Positions 42,601 through 52,900 of a stretch of 64,000 nucleotides of DNA are shown here, in pieces. The DNA is from Erythrophleum ivorense (lineage: Eukaryota > Streptophyta > Magnoliopsida > Fabales > Fabaceae). The translations under genes and the position numbers were made by a program. Location of the stretch: the NCBI GenBank assembly GCA_026724425.1, contig JAIUCV010000083.1, positions 4,946,001-5,010,000 of the forward strand. Reading direction: 5' to 3'. Below the pieces are notes generated by a model. The model was not told the DNA's origin, did no database searches, and worked only from the letters and a program-made list of their open reading frames with translations. Each line of letters starts with the position of its first letter. Position 1 is the stretch's first letter.

Positions 42601-44420
42601 TCAGTCCATACACTACAAGTATGTTTCTACATTGTGTGGAGGCATAGAGCTACGATTTGGACTCCTTACTACTTATGTTTCTCGCAGGATGGTAGCTTTG
42701 AAGTTCCTCTCAAGGAATGAGAATCATGTCACACATGTTACTCCTCATAGTCTCGTGGAGAACCTAATGCATGTTTGGCTAAGTATGGGTCCGTCTTGAT
42801 CATTACATACACTACAAGTATGTTTCTACATTGTGTGGAGGCATAGAGCTACGATTGGGACTCCTTACTACTTAAGTTTCTCTCAGGATGGTAGCTTTGA
42901 TGTTCCTCTCAAGGAATGAGGATCATGTCACACATGTTGCTCCTCATAGTCCCGTGGAGAACCTAATGCATGTTTGGCTAACTATGGATCCGGCTTGATC
43001 ATTACATACACTACAAGTATGTTTCTACATTGTGTGGAGGCATAGAGCTACGATTGGGACTCCTTACTACTTATGTTTCTCTCAGGATGGTAGCTTTGAT
43101 GTTCCTCTCAAGGAATGAGAATCATGTCACACATGTTGCTCCTCATAGTCCCGTGTAGAACCTAATGCATGTTTGGCTAAGTATGGGTCCGTCTTGATCA
43201 TTACATACACTACAAGTATGTTCCTACATTGTGTGGAGGCATAGAGCTACGATTGGGACTCCTTACTAGTAATGTTTCTCTCAGGATGGTAGCTTTGATG
43301 TTCCTCTCAAGGAATGAGAATCATGTCACACATGTTGCTCCTCATAGTCCCGTGGAGAACCTAATGCATGTTTTGCTAAGTATGGGTCCGTCTTGATCAT
43401 TACATACACTACAAGTATGTTTCTACATTGTGTGGAGGCATAGAGCTACGATTGGGACTCCTTACTAATTATGTTTCTCTCAGGACGGTAGCTTTGAAGT
43501 TCCTCTCAAGGAATGAGAATCATGTCACACATGTTGATCCTCATAGTCCCGTGTAGAACCAAATGCATGTTTGGCTAACTATGGGTCCGTCTTGATCATT
43601 ACATACACTACAAGTATGTTTCTACATTGTGTGGAGGCATAGAGCTACGATTGGGACTCCTTACTAGTAATGTTTCTCTCAGGATGGTAGCTTTAAAGTT
43701 CCTCTCAAGGAATGAGAATCATGTCACACATGTTACTCCTCATAGTCCCGTGGAGAACCTAATGCATGTTTGGCTAACTATGGGTCCGTCTTGATCATTA
43801 CATACACTACAAGTATGTTTCTACATTGTGTGGAGGCATAGAGCTACGATTGGGACTCCTTACTACTTATGTTTCTCTCAGGATGGTAGCTTTGAAGTTC
43901 CTCTCAAGGAATGAGAATCATGTCACACATGTTGCTCCTCATAGTCCCGTGTAGAACCTAATGCATGTTTGGCTACCTATGGGTCCGTCTTGATCATTAC
44001 ATACACTACAAGTATGTTCCTACATTGTGTGGAGGCATAGAGCTACGATTGGGACTCCTTACTAGTAATGTTTCTCTCAGGATGGTAGCTTTGATGTTCC
44101 TCTCAAGGAATAAGAATCATGTCACACATGTTGCTCCTCATAGTCCCGTGGAGAAACTAATGCATGTTTTGCTAAGTATGGGTCCGTCTTGATCATTACA
44201 TACACTACAAGTATGTTTCTACATTGTGTGGAGGCATAGAGCTACGATTGGGACTCCTTAATACTTATGTTTCTCTCAGGATGGTAGCTTTGAAGTTCCT
44301 CTCAAGGAATGAGAATAATGTCACACATGTTGCTCATCATAGTCCCGTGTAGAACCTAATGCATGTTTTGCTAACTATGGGTCCGTCTTGATCATTACAT
44401 ACACTACAATTATATTTCTA
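39620..44420. repeat. Tandem 13-monomer higher-order repeat (offset 2587 bp)
   Basis: Private variants recur at 13 x 199 bp: ttgatcagtccatac near 40015 and 42602, agtctcgtggag near 40163 and 42750, atggatccggcttg near 40398 and 42985, agctttaaagttcc near 41104 and 43691, and ggctacctatggg at 41378 and 43965. The 11-monomer segment near 37430-39610 shares the first two markers, so this unit was itself copied from a neighbour. Confidence 0.75.
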
Positions 44421-47400
44421 CATTGTGTGGAGGCATAGAGCTACGATTGTGACTCCTTACTAGTAATGTTTCTCTCAGGAAGGTAGCTTTGAAGTTCCTC
44501 TCAAGGAATGAGAATCATGTCACACATGTTGCTCCTCATAGTCCCGTGTAGAACCTAATGCATGTTTGGCTAACTATGGGTCCGTCTTGATCATTACATA
44601 CACTACAAGTATGTTTGTACATTGTGTGGAGGCATAGAGCTACGATTTGGACTCCTTACTACTTATGTTTCTCTCAGGATGGTAGCTTTGATGTTCCTCT
44701 CAAGGAATGAGAATCATGTCACACATGTTGCTCCTCATAGTCCTGTGTAGAACCTAATGCATGTTTGGCTAACTATGGGTCCGTCTTGATCATTCCATAC
44801 ACTACAAGTATGTTTGTACATTGTGTGGAGGCATAGAGCTACGATTTGGACTCCTTACTACTTATGTTTCTCGCAGGATGGTAGCTTTGAAGTTCCTCTC
44901 AAGGAATGAGAATCATGTCACACATGTTACTCCTCATAGTCCCGTGGAGAACCTAATGCATGTTTGGCTAAGTATGGGTCCGTCTTGATCATTACATACA
45001 CTACAAGTATGTTTCTACATTGTGTGGAGGCATAGAGCTACGATTGGGACTCCTTACTACTTAAGTTTCTCTCAGGATGGTAGCTTTGATGTTCCTCTCA
45101 AGGAATGAGGATCATGTCACACATGTTGCTCCTCATAGTCCCGTGGAGAACCTAATGCATGTTTGGCTAACTATGGATCCGTCTTGATCATTACATACAC
45201 TACAAGTATGTTTCTACATTGTGTGGAGGCATAGAGCTACGATTGGGACTCCTTACTACTTATGTTTCTCTCAGGATGGTAGCTTTGATGTTCCTCTCAA
45301 GGAATGAGAATCATGTCACACATGTTGCTCCTCATAGTCCCGTGTAGAACCTAATGCATGTTTGGCTAAGTATGGGTCCGTCTTGATCATTACATACACT
45401 ACAAGTATGTTCCTACATTGTGTGGAGGCATAGAGCTACGATTGGGACTACTTACTAGTAATGTTTCTCTCAGGATGGTAGCTTTGATGTTCCTCTCAAG
45501 GAATGAGAATCATGTCACACATGTTGCTCCTCATAGTCCCGTGGAGAACCTAATGCATGTTTTGCTAACTATGGGTCCGTCTTGATCATTACATACACTA
45601 CAAGTATGTTTCTACATTGTGTGGAGGCATCAAGCTACGATTGGGACTCCTTACTAATTATGTTTCTCTCAGGACTGTAGCTTTGAAGTTCCTCTCAAGG
45701 AATGAGAATCATGTCACACATGTTGATCCTCATAGTCCCGTGTAGAACCAAATGCATGTTTGGCTAAATATGGGTCCGTCTTGATCATTACATACACTAC
45801 AAGTATGTTTCTACATTGTGTGGAGGCATAGAGCTACGATTGGGACTCCTTACTAGTAATGTTTCTCTCAGGATGGTAGCTTTGAAGTTCCTCTCAAGGA
45901 ATGAGAATCATGTCACACATGTTACTCCTCATAGTCCCGTGGAGAACCTAATGCATGTTTGGCTAACTATGGGTCCGTCTTGATCATTACATACACTACA
46001 AGTATGTTTCTACATTGTGTGGAGGCATAGAGCTACGATTGGGACTCCTTACTACTTATGTTTCTCTCAGGATGGTAGCTTTGAAGTTCCTCTCAAGGAA
46101 TGAGAATCATGTCACACATGTTGCTCCTCATAGTCCCGTGTAGAACCTAATGCATGTTTGGCTAACTATGGGTCCGTCTTGATCATTACATACACTACAA
46201 GTATGTTCCTACATTGTGTGGAGGCATAGAGCTACGATTGGGACTCCTTACTAGTAATGTTTCTCTCAGGATGGTAGCTTTGATGTTCCTCTCAAGGAAT
46301 GAGAATCATGTCACACATGTTGCTCCTCATAGTCCCGTGGAGAAACTAATGCATGTTTTGCTAAGTATGGGTCCGTCTTGATCATTACATACACTACAAG
46401 TATGTTTCTACATTGTGTGGAGGCATAGAGCTACGATTGGGACTCCTTAATACTTATGTTTCTCTCAGGATGGTAGCTTTGAAGTTCCTCTCAAGGAATG
46501 AGAATAATGTCACACATGTTGCTCATCATAGTCCCGTGTAGAACCTAATGCATGTTTTGCTAACTATGGGTCCGTCTTGATCATTACATACACTACAAGT
46601 ATATTTCTACATTGTGTGGAGGCATAGAGCTACGATTGGGACTCCTTACTAGTAATGTTTCTCTCAGGATGGTAGCTTTGATGTTCCTCTCAAGGAATGA
46701 GAATCATGTCACACATGTTGCTCCTCATAGTCCCGTGGAGAACCTAATGCATGTTTTGCTAAGTATGGGTCCGTCTTGATCATTACATACACTACAAGTA
46801 TGTTTCTACATTGTGTGGAGGCATAGAGCTACGATTGGGACTCCTTACTAATTATGTTTCTCTCAGGACTGTAGCTTTGAAGTTCCTCTCAAGGAATGAG
46901 AATCGTGTCACACATGTTGATCCTCATAGTCCCGTGTAGAACCAAATGCATGTTTGGCTAAATATGGGTCAGTCTTGATCATTACATACACTACAAGTAT
47001 GTTTCTACATTGTGTGGAGGCATAGAGCTACGATTGGGACTCCTTACTACTTATGTTTCTCTCAGGATGGTAGCTTTGAAGTTCCTCTCAAGGAATGAGA
47101 ATCATGTCACACATGTTGCTCCTCATAGTCCCGTGTAGAACCTAATGCTTGTTTGGCTAACTATGGGTCCGTCTTGATCATTACATACACTACAAGTATG
47201 TTCCTACATTGTGTGGAGGCATAGAGCTACGATTGGGACTCCTTACTAGTAATGTTTCTCTCAGGATGGTAGCTTTGATGCTCCTCTCAAGGAATGAGAA
47301 TCATGTCACACATGTTGCTCCTCATAGTCCCGTGGAGAAACTAATGCATGTTTTGCTAAGTATGGGTCCGTCTTGATCATTACATACACTACAAGTATGT

Positions 47401-48275
47401 TTCTACATTGTGTGGAGGCATAGAGCTACGATTGGGACTCCTTAATACTTATGTTTCTCTCAGGATGGTAGCTTTGAAGTTCCTCTCAAGGAATGAGAAT
47501 AATGTCACACATGTTGCTCATCATAGTCCCGTGTAGAACCTAATGCATGTTTTGCTAACTATGGGTCCGTCTTGATCATTACATACACTACAAGTATATT
47601 TCTACATTGTGTGGAGGCATAGAGCTACGATTGTGACTCCTTACTAGTAATGTTTCTCTCAGGATGGTAGCTTTGAAGTTCCTCTCAAGGAATGAGAATC
47701 ATGTCACACATGTTGCTCCTCATAGTCCCGTGTAGAACCTAATGCATGTTTGGCTAACTATGGGTCTGTCTTGATCATTACATACACTACAAGTATGTTT
47801 GTACATTGTGTGGAGGCATAGAGCTACGATTTGGACTCCTTACTACTTATGTTTCTCTCAGGATGGTAGCTTTGATGTTCCTCTCAAGGAATGAGAATCA
47901 TGTCACACATGTTGCTCCTCATAGTCCCGTGTAGAACCTAATGCATGTTTGGCTAACTATGGGTCCGTCTTGATCATTCCATACACTACAAGTATGTTTC
48001 TACATTGTGTGGAGGCATAGAGCTACGATTAAGACTCCTTACTACTTATGTTTCTCTCAGGATGGTAGCTTTGAAGTTCCTCTCAAGGAATGAGAATCAT
48101 GTCACACATGTTACTCCTCATAGTCCCGTGGAGAACCTAATGCATGTTTGGCTAAGTATGGGTCCGTCTTGATCATTACAAACACTACAAGTATGTTCCT
48201 ACATTGTGTGGAGGCATAGAGCTACGATTGGGACTCCTTACTACTTATGTTTCTCTCAGGATGGTAGCTTTGAAG

Positions 48276-48280
48276 TTCCT
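48276..48280. other. Target-site duplication, left copy (TTCCT)
   Basis: The satellite reads ...gctttgaagttcct and the LTR starts with tgatgtacat directly after it. The same five bases follow the right LTR at 61807-61811, after which the monomer continues ctcaaggaatg in phase. Five bases is the usual duplication for Ty3/gypsy integrases. Confidence 0.95.
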
Positions 48281-48540
48281 TGATGTACATATATTTCAAC
48301 CTGTTTTAGCATCATTTATCCATCGCTTTCGTGCATTTATCACATCATTCCACTACCATTTACATCCATATGCATCCACTTCTCTTAGATGATAGTTTGC
48401 ATAAGCATTTGCATCAATCCTTGCATTATTTGCCATTTCAGGTACTTTTGGAGCAGATGGAGTGTTGGCCAAGGAATGGGATGAAGTGAAGCTCAAGGAA
48501 GGAGATGGAGTGATGGCCAAGAAAGAAGTAGAAGCAAACT

Positions 48541-48660
48541 CGACCTACGGACTCGATCAACCACCTCGAGTTGGTGCCAAAGGTGGCGCCTTTACACGGA
48601 CTCGACGAGTACATCGAGTCGGTGGTCGAGTTGGTGCCAAAGGTGGCACCTTTACGCAGA
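48541..48660 (+). repeat. Tandem 60-bp module in U3
   Basis: Two consecutive 60-bp units share gagttggtgccaaaggtggc, then cctttac and a gactcga word. Units begin near 48541 and 48601, and a degenerate third piece (gaagttggcacctcgag) follows at 48677. In the second unit, ggtgcc and ggcacc form a 6-bp inverted repeat around aaaggt. The position just upstream of the G-box and TATA suggests an enhancer or silencing-related array; that role is inference. The 3' LTR has the same at 60635-60754. Confidence 0.75.
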
Positions 48661-48698
48661 CTCGACCAGATCACATGAAGTTGGCACCTCGAGTCTGC
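48656..48698. repeat. Perfect 10-bp inverted repeat in U3
   Basis: gcagactcga at 48656-48665 is the exact reverse complement of tcgagtctgc at 48689-48698, with a 23-bp spacer. It is the most symmetrical instance of the TCGA-centred module found throughout the element. The copy in the 3' LTR is at 60750-60792. Confidence 0.85.
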
Positions 48699-48700
48699 AG

Positions 48701-48744
48701 CACGTGTTATTTTTACTTTTTTTTCTAAAACCTAGTATAAAAGG
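48701..48744 (+). promoter_or_regulatory. LTR promoter: G-box and TATA box
   Basis: CACGTG lies at 48701-48706 and tataaaagg at 48736-48744, 30 bp apart. This is a typical plant Pol II core arrangement, and it sets transcription start at roughly 48765-48775. It would drive the genomic RNA. The twin in the 3' LTR (60795-60838) could read out into the right satellite block. Confidence 0.75.
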
Positions 48745-48871
48745 CCAAATGATGTCATTTGTGTCAGACATCTTCTTTTTACTCTGACTAAGTTGAAAAT
48801 CGCCTCTAGGGTTCTTATTTTGCATTTTCAGATTGCTTCTTTGTCTTTGAGATTTTGCAACTATTTCCTTC

Positions 48872-48877
48872 AATAAA
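48872..48877 (+). terminator. Polyadenylation signal in 5' LTR (bypassed copy)
   Basis: AATAAA lies 136 bp downstream of the TATA box, in the presumed R region. The functional copy for the element's transcript would be the one in the 3' LTR at 60966-60971. Confidence 0.55.
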
Positions 48878-49715
48878 GTTGTTTAGTTTTCAATCCTCTT
48901 TCTAATGATGCAAGTTTTATCAATTTCTGGGTTTGATTTCTGTATGGCGATTTCTGAGTAGTCTATTTAGGGTTCTTGAGGTTTGGGTCAGATTAGTGAA
49001 AATCCATGATTACCCAGGGTGTTTAAGCTTTGAATTTCTGATTTCCCTTCTTGATTAGTGAACTTAATGCCTTTTCCTCTATGATTAATTGGAATTTGAA
49101 ATTAGGCATTTCAGCACCCAGAAGGTGTTTGATGAAATGCCTGAACCAGCTTTTACAAGAAATTTGCATATCATACCTAGGATACTAGTTGCCTTGATTG
49201 CATTTTAGCATTTGCAAACTGTTTCTTAATGCTTGTTAGTGTGCATTTCGCCATGAGAGTGGGTCTGGAAGCATACTAACTCGATAGCTCCTGCCACGAG
49301 AGTGGATTTGCTAGTTGTCGAGTTTGCAGCTGAGGGACTAGCTCTGCTTGAGTTTTGTTGAACACCCTAGTGTTAGTCATGGAGATTCATTAGTCAATGA
49401 CACCCACTCCTCAGGATCCTTTGTCTTTAATTGTTTCTCATCTTGTGTTTGTTACTTAAGTTATCTTTTATCTTTTATTTTATTGCATTCTGTTCAATCT
49501 AGATTTCAGTTCATAATTATCAGCTTGCATTTACCTCTGTTCATTTCATAAGTTGATAGATTACATTCTCATATTTGAATTGGCTTGACTTAATTAGACT
49601 TGATCGCATCCTGATTGCATAGCTTCACACCCGATTTGGATTGACTCCTTTTTACACTGCAGCGATATGATAGTGTAGCTAGGGTAATTGTTTAGTAAAA
49701 ATCCTACTATCAATT

Positions 49716-49728
49716 TGGCGCCGTTGCC
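49716..49728 (+). other. Primer-binding site for tRNA-Asp
   Basis: tggcgccgttgcc lies 3 bp after the 5' LTR. It is complementary to the 3' end, with CCA, of plant tRNA-Asp(GTC) over 13 bases; the following aattggg no longer pairs. A tRNA-Asp primer is characteristic of Athila elements. It primes minus-strand cDNA. Confidence 0.85.
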
Positions 49729-49849
49729 AATTGGGTGTTTGTTTGCTACATTTAGGATTTCAAGATACTTAAGATCAAGTTCGTATACGGTTACCAATTT
49801 ACTGCACTTGCCTATTCTCTCTGCCTTTCTCATTTCAGGAACTCAGCTT

Positions 49850-49889
49850 GCAGACTCTACGTGCAGACTCGACCAAACACATCGAGTTA
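49850..49889 (+). repeat. TCGA-dyad module in the leader
   Basis: cagactctacgtgcagactc is followed by gaccaaacacatcgagtta, ending 13 bp before the gag start codon. It matches modules at 48537-48698, 51561, 52588, 55847 and 56787. The rest of the 190-bp leader (49713-49902) holds the PBS and a tctcatttcag splice-acceptor-like word ending at 49838, with no strong donor upstream. Confidence 0.7.
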
Positions 49890-49902
49890 GTACTCTAGTT
49901 GC

Positions 49903-52900
49903 ATGCAAACGAGATCTAAGGGCAGTGGCAACTTGATACACTACTTGGACGACATCAACCGACTGAACAGATCATCACGGGTTCCGGTTGAGCAAGTCAG
50001 AGAGGACAATCAGGGACACCAGGTCCGGGAAGAGAATCAGGCACCGCCGACAGAGGATACTCAGTGTGTCGACAACATGGCTGAACCTCAGCGTGCTGCA
50101 AGGCCTATTGGAGCTGGTGATGCTCCGAACACGCATACTCAGAGACAAGGGATCGTACCCCCAGCTGTCCAAAACAATAACTTTGAGATCAAGCTGGGTA
50201 TGATCAACCTCGTGCAGAACAAGATGTTCCACGGATTGCCTTGTGAGGATCCGATCGATCACCTGGACGAGTTCGACCGTTTGTGTAATCTCACTAAGGT
50301 GATTGGCGTTTCGGAAGACGCCATCAAGCTGCGTTTGTTCCCGCTTACTCTTGGAGAGAAAGCCCACCAGTGGGAGAAAAACCTGCCGCATAACTCGATC
50401 ACCACATGGAACGAATGCAAGAAGGCATTCCTTGCAAAGTTCTTTTCCACCGGACGCACCGCAAAGCTTCGCACAGAGATCTCTGGGTTCCATCAGAAGA
50501 ATGGAGAGACATTTTCTGAGGCTTGGGAACGCTTCAAATGTTACACAAGTCAGTGCCCACACCACGGCTTTAGTAACGAATCCCTCTTGAGCACTATGTA
50601 TAGAGGTGTCCTCCCGAGGTACAGACACATGCTCGACACTGCGAGCAACGAAGACTTCCTTAACCAAGACGTTGAGGACGGCTGGCAGCTTGTGGAGAAC
50701 ATAGCTCGCTCGGATGGCAACAACAACGAGGAGTATGACCGCACGAACCGCAGCTCTGTCGAGTCTGATGATAAATTGAAGAAGGAGGTGAAGGGCCTGA
50801 ATGAAAAGTTGGATAAGCTACTTCAAGCTCAGTCCACGATGAAGCACGTCCATTTTGTTTCTGAGGACGAGTATGTGCCGGTTCAGGAAGGGGAGATTGA
50901 TCAGCAGGTTGAGGAAGTAAGTTATGTACAGAACAACCAGGGTGGCTACAACAAAGGCTATTACACGTACAAAGCCAACCCGAATCTGTCTTACCGAAGT
51001 ACGAATGTCGCCAATCCCCAAGATCAGGTCTATCCTCCGCAAGCACCGCAGAGTCAGTCTACGCAGCAGCAGGCCCAACCACAGCAGCAGCAAGTGTTCG
51101 TTCCGCGAGGGCAGTTTGTGAGCCAACAGGGCGGGTATCCACCTAGACAGCATCAGGGAGCACCACCAGGGTTTGCTCCTCCGCAGGTACAGGCGCCACA
51201 GCCTCAGGAACCAGACATGAAAGCAATGCTACAGCAGCTTCTACAGGGACAGGCGAATGGAGCCATGGAAATGAGTAAGAAAATGGCTGACATGAATAAC
51301 AAGTTTGAGACTTTGAACACTAGGATTCAGGTTCTCGAGAGCAATGTCGCATCTAGCTCCTCTGCAACACCAGGACAGCTCCCTGGAAAAGCTGTACAAA
51401 ACCCTAAGGAGTATGCCCATGCTATCACCTTAAGGAGTGGGAAAGAGCTACCAGGACGGTCCAGGGACCAGAAAGTCAATGGGGACATTGAGGATCAAGA
51501 AGGGGAGGATTATATTGAAGATTTGACTCAGGAAAATCACCCCGAAGTCGAGCTCGATGTGCAGACTCGACCAGTTGATCGAGTTAGTCCACCAAGTCTG
51601 AAAAAACCAGTTGAACCCAAACAGAAAGAGACACTATTTGTCCCACGCCCTTACAAACCGCCGCTTCCTTTCCCAGGCAGGTTCAAGAAGCAGCTGGTTG
51701 AGAAATATAAGGCCATATTCGACAAGCAAATGAAAGAGATAGAGGTGCGAATGCCTATCATTGATGCTTTCATGTTAGTGCCTCCCTACCAGAAATTTCT
51801 GAAGGATGCGGTAATGGAACGAACGAAGGAGCTACAAGGGATGGTGGTCTTGTCGCATGAGTGTAGTGCTATTATTCAGAGAAAGGTGATACAAAAGAAG
51901 CTTGGAGATCCTGGTAGTTTCACCCTACCATGTTCATTGGGACCCCTGGCTTTTAACAACTGCTTGTGTGATCTGGGAGCGTCAGTCAGTCTTATGCCGC
52001 TTTCTGTTGCTAAGAGTCTGGGATTTGATAAGTTCAAGCCGTGTAAAATCTCTCTGGTTCTAGCAGACAGATCGGTGAGGTTACCGACTGGGCTGTTAGA
52101 AGACTTACCTATCAGGATAGGCAATGTAGAAGTACCGACAGACTTCATAGTGCTCGAGATGGACGAAGAACCGAAAGACCCGTTGATTCTGGGAAAACCG
52201 TTCTTAGCCACGGCTGGTGCGGTGATTGATGTCAGAAAGGGGAAGATCGACCTGAATCTGGGTAAGGACTTCAAGATGAAATTCGACATTAAAGATGCCA
52301 TGAGGAAGCCTACAATTGAGGGTCAGATCTTTTATATCGAAGAGATGGATCAACTTGCTGATGAGCTGCTGGAAGAGTTATCTCTTAAAGATCACCTTCA
52401 GATCACCTTGACAAAGACTGGGGAATCTGGGTTTCTGAACGAAGAAAGTCTGAGCTATGAGAAAATGTTAGACTCACATATGGCAGCTGTGGTGTCAGAA
52501 CCCTTTGAAGAATTGAGTTGGTCAGGGTCAGAGGTTAAGGAAGTAAGCAACGCAGTTTCAGGCGAGGTCAACATGACTGACTCGACGGCAGACTCGACGT
52601 GCATCCCGAGTTCAGCAACACTTCGGCCAGGCAATGCAGACTCGATCAGGAGACTAGACAAAGCTATCAAGTTGAGCAGTGAAGAGCCTGAAGATTGGTC
52701 TGAGCTAAAGGCACCAAAGGTGGACCTTAAACCATTGCCACAGGGACTCGAGTATGCATTTCTTGGTCCCAATTCCACGTATCCTGTCATAGTAAATGCA
52801 TCACTTAGCCCTGATCAATTGCATTCTCTTTTGACTGAATTGAAAAAGTTTAGAAAGGCTATAGGATATTCCCTTGATGACATTACAGGAATTTCACCTG

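Larger units (their letters stand above)
1..48280. repeat. 199-bp tandem satellite array (left block, ~242 copies)
   Basis: The word aagtatgggtccgtcttgat recurs at 1, 200, 399 and onward with a constant step of 199 bp, all head to tail in the same orientation. No other sequence interrupts the block. A recurrent variant has a 1-bp deletion (acaatatg for acaagtatg, near 7590, 9977, 13964, 15951, 23910), giving 198 bp. Copies differ by only a few substitutions. Size, homogeneity, lack of genes and the nested Athila element all fit a centromeric or pericentromeric satellite. I do not recognise the monomer as a named family, and I see no host gene, RNA gene or older transposon inside it. The left edge lies outside the window. 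Confidence 0.97.
48281..49712 (+). repeat. 5' LTR (1,432 bp)
   Basis: It starts tgatgtacat and ends ctactatca, the canonical TG...CA form, and aligns without gaps to 60375-61806. U3 runs to roughly 48765, judged from the TATA box at 48736. An AATAAA at 48872 lies in the presumed R region, and the rest is a long U5. Short open frames of 62-88 codons inside it are not supported as genes. Confidence 0.97.

Noticed and set aside
8945..44192. Fourteen near-identical open frames of 62-75 codons in the 199-bp array (8945, 11332, 12924 and on to 43965)
   Set aside because: They appear only where ggctaa became ggctac in a monomer, removing a stop. 199 is not a multiple of three, so the frame shifts each copy and ends soon. 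No codon signature or gene context; they are by-products of the satellite.
1..48280. CRISPR-like regular repeats
   Set aside because: The whole 199-bp unit repeats with no unique spacers, and the context is a plant satellite.
48204..48392. 62-codon frame crossing the satellite/LTR junction
   Set aside because: It is half satellite and half LTR, created by the insertion; no family likeness.
48438..49551. Short frames on both strands in the LTR (67-88 codons), repeated at 60532-61645
   Set aside because: They fall in U3/R/U5, overlap each other on both strands, and occur in both LTRs simply because the LTRs are duplicates.
49684..49838. A leader intron (weak agg/gtaatt donor and tctcatttcag acceptor)
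   Set aside because: The donor is weak, and the intron would remove the primer-binding site, so I left it out as a feature.
49975..50667. 230-codon minus-strand frame opposite gag
   Set aside because: It is the antisense shadow of the Gag coding frame, which has clear domain homology.
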